Shown one piece after another: positions 47,623 through 51,070 of a stretch of 51,070 bases of DNA. Each line of letters begins with the position of its first letter. The stretch's first letter is position 1. The notes beneath the pieces were generated by a model, which saw only the letters and a program-made list of their open reading frames with translations, made no database searches and had not been told where the DNA came from. Location of the stretch: the NCBI GenBank assembly GCA_958415525.1, contig CATYZE010000018.1, forward strand, positions 1 to 51,070, in the 5' to 3' direction. The stretch is from an uncultured Collinsella sp. (GTDB lineage Bacteria > Actinomycetota > Coriobacteriia > Coriobacteriales > Coriobacteriaceae). Both the position numbers and the translations under genes were made by a program.

Positions 47623-48738
47623 CTACATTCCGTAACACTCAGCTGCTTTGGCCTTAAGCGTGTTGACCGATTCCTCGTAGCCCTCCGCTTTAACCTCCAT
47701 TTGCTTGGAGACGGCATCGAGATACGGATGGACGTCCCACGAGTTCAGACGCTCGGTGACCATTGCCGCCATCGTCTGGAAGAACACCAGGTTGGGAATC
47801 GCGGCAAGCAGCGGAGCCACCTGCGGCACCGCAATCTCGTGTGCCTTGCCCTTGGGATACATGGTTAGCAGGACGGCCTTTTTCGTTACCCTCGACAGCG
47901 CGTCGGCGATATTTGCCAGGCGCTCCGAGCCCTGAGGGTCGTCGACGATAAACACCAGGTAGCCCGGAGTAATCTGCATCTCGGGACCATGGACGAACTC
48001 CTCGCCCTCGTGATGCATGGCCGGAATCTTGATAGTCTCACTCAGCTTGAGCGCCGCCTCTTCGGCAACGCCATAGTTGGGACCGTTACCCACAACCATG
48101 GCCAGCACGTGCTCCGACAGCTCGAGCAGATGATCTTGGACATAGGTCTCGGCGGTCTTGCACATCGCGGCGTTGGCCTGGATGGCCTCGCGCAGATCGT
48201 CAAGGCGCTGGGTGACGCCATCGGCGTCAATCGTCCCGCGTGCCTGAGCACCGTAAATGCCAAAGAGCACCAGGTACTCGATGAGCGTTTGGACGCCCAA
48301 GGTCACAAAGTCCACCGACTCGACGCCCACGCCGTAGTCGAGAACGATATCGGCATGATCCTTAATGGGAGCCTCGACGTTTGCCGTGAGCGCAACTGCT
48401 GCCATGTCATGCGCTCGCATAAAATCGAGCGCCGCAATCGTGTTAGTCGAATAGCCGCTCTGAGAAATAGCGATGTTGAGCGCATTATGCGGATAGGCAT
48501 GCTCAAAGTCGACAAAAGCCTCAGGCGTCACGACGGACACCTGCATCTGCAGTGCGTCCTGCAGGTAATCGCGGGCGCAATCGGCGGCGTGGCGGGACGA
48601 ACCCGAGGCAACGATACGCAGCGCGCCAAAGGATGCGGACTGGAAAATATCGACGAGCTGGCGTACAAGCTCGGACGAACGCTCGAGGTTCTCGCCCATA
48701 CGCACATGGGCAAGCTGAACGTAATCGAGCATTTTCAT
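47623..48738 (-). CDS. GfrE-like SIS deglycase
   Basis: The 371-residue double-SIS protein has IVASGSSRHAADCA (42-55), AISQSGYSTNTIAAL (90-104), VVGNGPNYGVAEEAALKLSE (215-234) and HHEGEEFVHGPEMQITPG (242-259). Glu234 and His250 are 16 residues apart, the same spacing as in the FrlB-like pair. It is only distantly similar to the two copies, so it probably handles another sugar-amine phosphate; glucoselysine-6-phosphate is suggested by comparison with GfrE. The ATG at 48738 follows GAGGTGAG; the frame to 48777 crosses the operator and is rejected. It is the first gene of the set B operon. Confidence 0.75.
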   Translation of the reverse strand: MKMLDYVQLAHVRMGENLERSSELVRQLVDIFQSASFGALRIVASGSSRHAADCARDYLQDALQMQVSVVTPEAFVDFEHAYPHNALNIAISQSGYSTNTIAALDFMRAHDMAAVALTANVEAPIKDHADIVLDYGVGVESVDFVTLGVQTLIEYLVLFGIYGAQARGTIDADGVTQRLDDLREAIQANAAMCKTAETYVQDHLLELSEHVLAMVVGNGPNYGVAEEAALKLSETIKIPAMHHEGEEFVHGPEMQITPGYLVFIVDDPQGSERLANIADALSRVTKKAVLLTMYPKGKAHEIAVPQVAPLLAAIPNLVFFQTMAAMVTERLNSWDVHPYLDAVSKQMEVKAEGYEESVNTLKAKAAECYGM

Positions 48739-48769
48739 CGTCTCACCTCGTAATAAATTATTAGTATTT

Positions 48770-48809
48770 GATACCAATCACAGTTACAGGTTACGGCTTT
48801 TTGATACCT
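48770..48809 (-). promoter_or_regulatory. Promoter with paired GATACCA-type sites upstream of the set B operon
   Basis: GATACCA (48770-48776) and GATACCT (48803-48809) lie 33 bp apart. On the minus strand TGTGAT, in the position of the TATAAT boxes of the other two promoters, directly precedes TGGTATC. The 195-bp gap between the GntR gene and this operon holds nothing else that I can identify. Confidence 0.6.
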
Positions 48810-48933
48810 ATTTGCCGACTAATCTTTCCCCATCGGCGAACGGTCGATTTTGAACCATGTAAGGTTGTATATACAGCCTGCTTAACGATTCGAAATCAGT
48901 CGGCTTTTTCTGCCCGTTATGCAAAGACACCAG

Positions 48934-49647
48934 CTAGTACGTATAGGTATATCCACCCGCATCGCCGCGGTTGAACGACTTGACGTACTCGATCGCCTGA
49001 CCGCTCGCGTCATAGCTCACGCATTCCAGCGTCAAGGCAAGATCGCCTTGCTCCAGGCCAAGCAGACCGGCGTCTCGCGCGCCCAGCGCTTCGATATTGA
49101 GCTTTTCCTGCGCCATGACCGGCTTTCGACCCAGCATCTCATAGGTCTCGTACAGACTGAAGACCGACACATCGATCTCTTCGATGGTTGGGAACAGCAG
49201 ACAGGGGATAAGCGCCATCTCGATCGATACGGGGTCGCCGTTTACACAGTTAAGACGTCGAATGGAATAGAGCAGGTCATCCTCGGCAATGCCAAACAAA
49301 TCGGCATAGTACGGTCCGGCGTAGCGCTTGGAGCGCGCGAGGATACGGACGGACGGCTCGCCTCCCGAGGCGCGGACCGATTCACGGAAGCCGCCCGTAC
49401 GCTCAAAAATAGCAGGCACTTTCTGCGCCACGAAGGCGCCCTTTCCGCGAACACGGCGAATCTGGCCGCGACGAACCAGCTCGTCGACGGCGCTTCGGAT
49501 GGTCAGGCGCGTCGTGCCAAACTCCTCAGCGAGCTCGTTCTCGGACGGAATCATCGAGCCCGTGGGATATATGCCGCGCTCGATACGCTCCTCGATACGG
49601 CGGCGTATGCGCATATAGACCGGGGTGGTCTCTACTGTTTCAGCCAT
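48934..49647 (-). CDS. GntR/HutC-family regulator with UTRA domain (1)
   Basis: The 237-residue protein has a winged helix (residues 8-75: YMRIRRRIEERIERGIYP, then SENELAEEFGTTRLTIRSAVDELVRRG) and a UTRA ligand domain (about 90-237) ending AIEYVKSFNRGD. Such regulators bind a phosphorylated sugar and release or activate promoters; FrlR of E. coli and B. subtilis is of this family. It overlaps the second regulator by 16 bases and lies directly upstream of the set B operon. It is a candidate to bind the paired GATACCA sites. Confidence 0.9.
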   Translation of the reverse strand: MAETVETTPVYMRIRRRIEERIERGIYPTGSMIPSENELAEEFGTTRLTIRSAVDELVRRGQIRRVRGKGAFVAQKVPAIFERTGGFRESVRASGGEPSVRILARSKRYAGPYYADLFGIAEDDLLYSIRRLNCVNGDPVSIEMALIPCLLFPTIEEIDVSVFSLYETYEMLGRKPVMAQEKLNIEALGARDAGLLGLEQGDLALTLECVSYDASGQAIEYVKSFNRGDAGGYTYTY

Positions 49648-50399
49648 TGTTCACCTGCCACGCTCTTCATGCCGTTCTTTTCGCCGTTATCGGCAAAGCG
49701 GAACTTCGTGGGCAGAATCACCGATTTGCAATGCTCCACAAAGCGCATGTCTTTATCAAACTCAATCGTGCTCTCATAGAATACCGGCGTTCCCTCTTCT
49801 TGCTGGAGAAGCTCGGCCTCCTCGGCGTTCAGGCGCGAGATTGAGATGTGCTCGCGTCCATGCTCAACACGCACGCCGCCTTCTTTGAGCAAGACGTCGT
49901 AGAGGCTCTCGTGCTCAAAATCATGGTCGGGAAGCGACGGGCAAAGAGACAGGTTGACATGGGCTGTTTCGATTGAAGCCGGCTCGCCCTCAATAAGACG
50001 GACGCGCTGCATGCGGAGCAAGGGAGCGCCTGCGGCAACCCCAAGCTTGTCGGCAAGCGCCTCATCTGCCTCGACCGTCTCGGTGGAAACCAAACGCGAA
50101 GAGGGGTGCAGGCCGGCAGTCCGCACGGCATCGGAGAAATTATACGTTTCCTGGAAGATATTCAGCGGTTTGGGAGGACACACATACGTGCCCGATCCGC
50201 GGCGGCTCTCGAGCGTTCCGCACGAAATGAGCCGCGTGATGCCAGCACGTAACGCCGTACGCGAAACGCCAATAACCTCGCACAGCACACGCTCGGCCGG
50301 CAGGCGGTCGCCGCCGGTAAGCTGATGGTGCTGGATGTACCAAAGAATTCCCTCAACAGCACGATCTTTGGGGGGAATTGCATAAGATTCGCCTGCCAT
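49632..50399 (-). CDS. GntR/HutC-family regulator with UTRA domain (2)
   Basis: The 255-residue protein has an N-terminal winged helix (GILWYIQHHQLTGGDRLPAE, then LCEVIGVSRTALRAGITRLISCGTL, then RRGSGTYV) and a UTRA domain with RLIEGEPASIETAHVNLSL and FVEHCKSVILP. GAGGAG precedes the ATG. Two regulators in one transcript suggest two ligands, for example two sugar-amine phosphates, or a combined control of the three promoters. Confidence 0.9.
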   Translation of the reverse strand: MAGESYAIPPKDRAVEGILWYIQHHQLTGGDRLPAERVLCEVIGVSRTALRAGITRLISCGTLESRRGSGTYVCPPKPLNIFQETYNFSDAVRTAGLHPSSRLVSTETVEADEALADKLGVAAGAPLLRMQRVRLIEGEPASIETAHVNLSLCPSLPDHDFEHESLYDVLLKEGGVRVEHGREHISISRLNAEEAELLQQEEGTPVFYESTIEFDKDMRFVEHCKSVILPTKFRFADNGEKNGMKSVAGEQWLKQ

Positions 50400-50437
50400 T
50401 GCACAGACTCCTCATTCAGAAACGTATGTCGCCAGAA

Positions 50438-50926
50438 TTAGGCCAGCCCTCCCATGGCATCAAACTCGGCCTTGATCTTCTCGGCGACATTCCGATACGA
50501 CTTATATAGGCTTGAATCGCGTTTGACTTCGTCGGTCATAACGGGAATCTCTAATTTAGAAACCTCGTCTTTTCCCGTCTGGACCGCCACAACAACACCC
50601 ATACCAAGACACATATTACGCTTTGCCGCATTTATTTTTGCCGCCTTGGCAGGATTTGCCAGAATACGCTGGGCAAATTCCTGTTTTGAAGGCGTCTCGT
50701 CGGCCTCCGGATCGCCAGCCTCGGCCACCTCGCACTGCAGCACGTCCGCATAGTCAAAGATCTTTGGCTGCGCACCACGCTGATGCACAGCCCACTTGCG
50801 GCGCGTAGCATCCTGGTAGATAGCCGGTAAAAACGTAAACCGCGGCGGGTCCAAAATCGTATCCGTGATGGTAAACACACCAGGGTCAAAGGCATCCTGC
50901 GGGTTTTTCTTCTTGAACAGCCCCAT
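50438..50926 (-). CDS. Hypothetical protein, 162 aa
   Basis: The product starts MGLFKKKNPQDAFDPGVFTITDTILDPPRFTFLP and contains KIFDYADVLQCEVAEAGDPEADET and MGVVVAVQTGKDEVSKLEIPVMTDEVKRDSSLYKSYRNVAEKI. The middle and end recall the PH-like C-terminal region of DUF4428-type proteins, but this is uncertain. GGGAGGC precedes the ATG at 50926, favoured over the frame start at 50959. It lies 38 bases upstream of the second GntR gene and may share its transcript. The 144 bases after it to the window end show no gene. Confidence 0.6.
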   Translation of the reverse strand: MGLFKKKNPQDAFDPGVFTITDTILDPPRFTFLPAIYQDATRRKWAVHQRGAQPKIFDYADVLQCEVAEAGDPEADETPSKQEFAQRILANPAKAAKINAAKRNMCLGMGVVVAVQTGKDEVSKLEIPVMTDEVKRDSSLYKSYRNVAEKIKAEFDAMGGLA

Positions 50927-51070
50927 ATCAGCCTCCCGTACTAGCATTAAACAACTCAAGCCGAATATAGCACCAATTTCAAGCTAGCGCTTTACCATAT
51001 CGGTGCGTGGCGTCTATGGCTCGCTCAGCGGGGCAATACGGGCGAGGGCCGGGGGGTCATAAATTTTTTT

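Noticed and set aside
47623..48738. Third SIS protein as a glucosamine-6-phosphate synthase isomerase domain
   Set aside because: There is no glutaminase domain, and the Glu-x15-His layout and PTS/GntR context fit deglycases better, though the exact substrate stays open.

Overview
The window reads as a 51 kb stretch of a high-GC, tightly packed chromosome from a gut actinobacterium of the class Coriobacteriia, most likely Collinsella. The reasons are the gene set (short-form HisG fused to HisZ, fused CydD-CydC-type transporter, several mannose-family PTS operons, a DUF4342 gene with a two-component system), the codon bias, and abundant palindromic intergenic repeats. Genus is inferred from memory of such genomes; no search was run.

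Bases 1-9,000 are accessory DNA, partly lower in GC. They hold a nuclease-fold ORF at the left edge, a broken helix-turn-helix gene, a conserved hypothetical gene, a ClpP-like protease, a VirD4/TraG-like ATPase without membrane segments, a zinc-motif protein, a divergent HsdM/HsdS-like protein without methyltransferase catalytic motifs, and an AbiE-type toxin-antitoxin pair whose promoter lies inside an inverted repeat. Bases 9,000-12,330 carry DUF4342, response regulator and histidine kinase genes, bracketed by two copies of a long (182-190 bp) palindrome. Bases 12,360-17,510 hold an orphan galactitol-type PTS IIB with a VOC protein, a membrane-anchored repeat protein, tRNA-Leu(UAA), a DUF4143 ATPase bracketed by two identical 68-bp hairpins, a Ppx/GppA phosphatase and an FtsB/DivIC-like protein. 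Bases 17,600-21,130 hold enolase, MazG, a YfcE-type phosphodiesterase and a stand-alone LarC C-terminal domain. Bases 21,230-25,580 hold the CydDC-like fusion and a YgbA-family gene, again bracketed by two copies of a hairpin repeat.

Bases 25,700-34,800 carry histidine biosynthesis: a PHP-type histidinol phosphatase on the plus strand converging on a ten-gene minus-strand operon (hisZG fusion, D, C, B, H, A, F, I, a small unknown gene, E). With the phosphatase, every step from PRPP/ATP to histidine is present.

Bases 35,000-50,400 are the most interesting part: a sugar-amine island. It has two complete mannose-family PTS sets (IIA, IIB, IIC, IID), a third IIC-IID pair, two nearly identical FrlB-like SIS deglycases, a third SIS protein of GfrE type, an FrlC-like epimerase, two drug/metabolite-type exporters and two GntR/UTRA regulators. 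The content matches what is known for fructoselysine and glucoselysine (Amadori product) use through a PTS followed by deglycation. Three promoters share paired GATACCA-type sites 33-35 bp apart, and a 1,054-bp IID/IIC segment is present twice with no difference seen. The right end holds one hypothetical gene.
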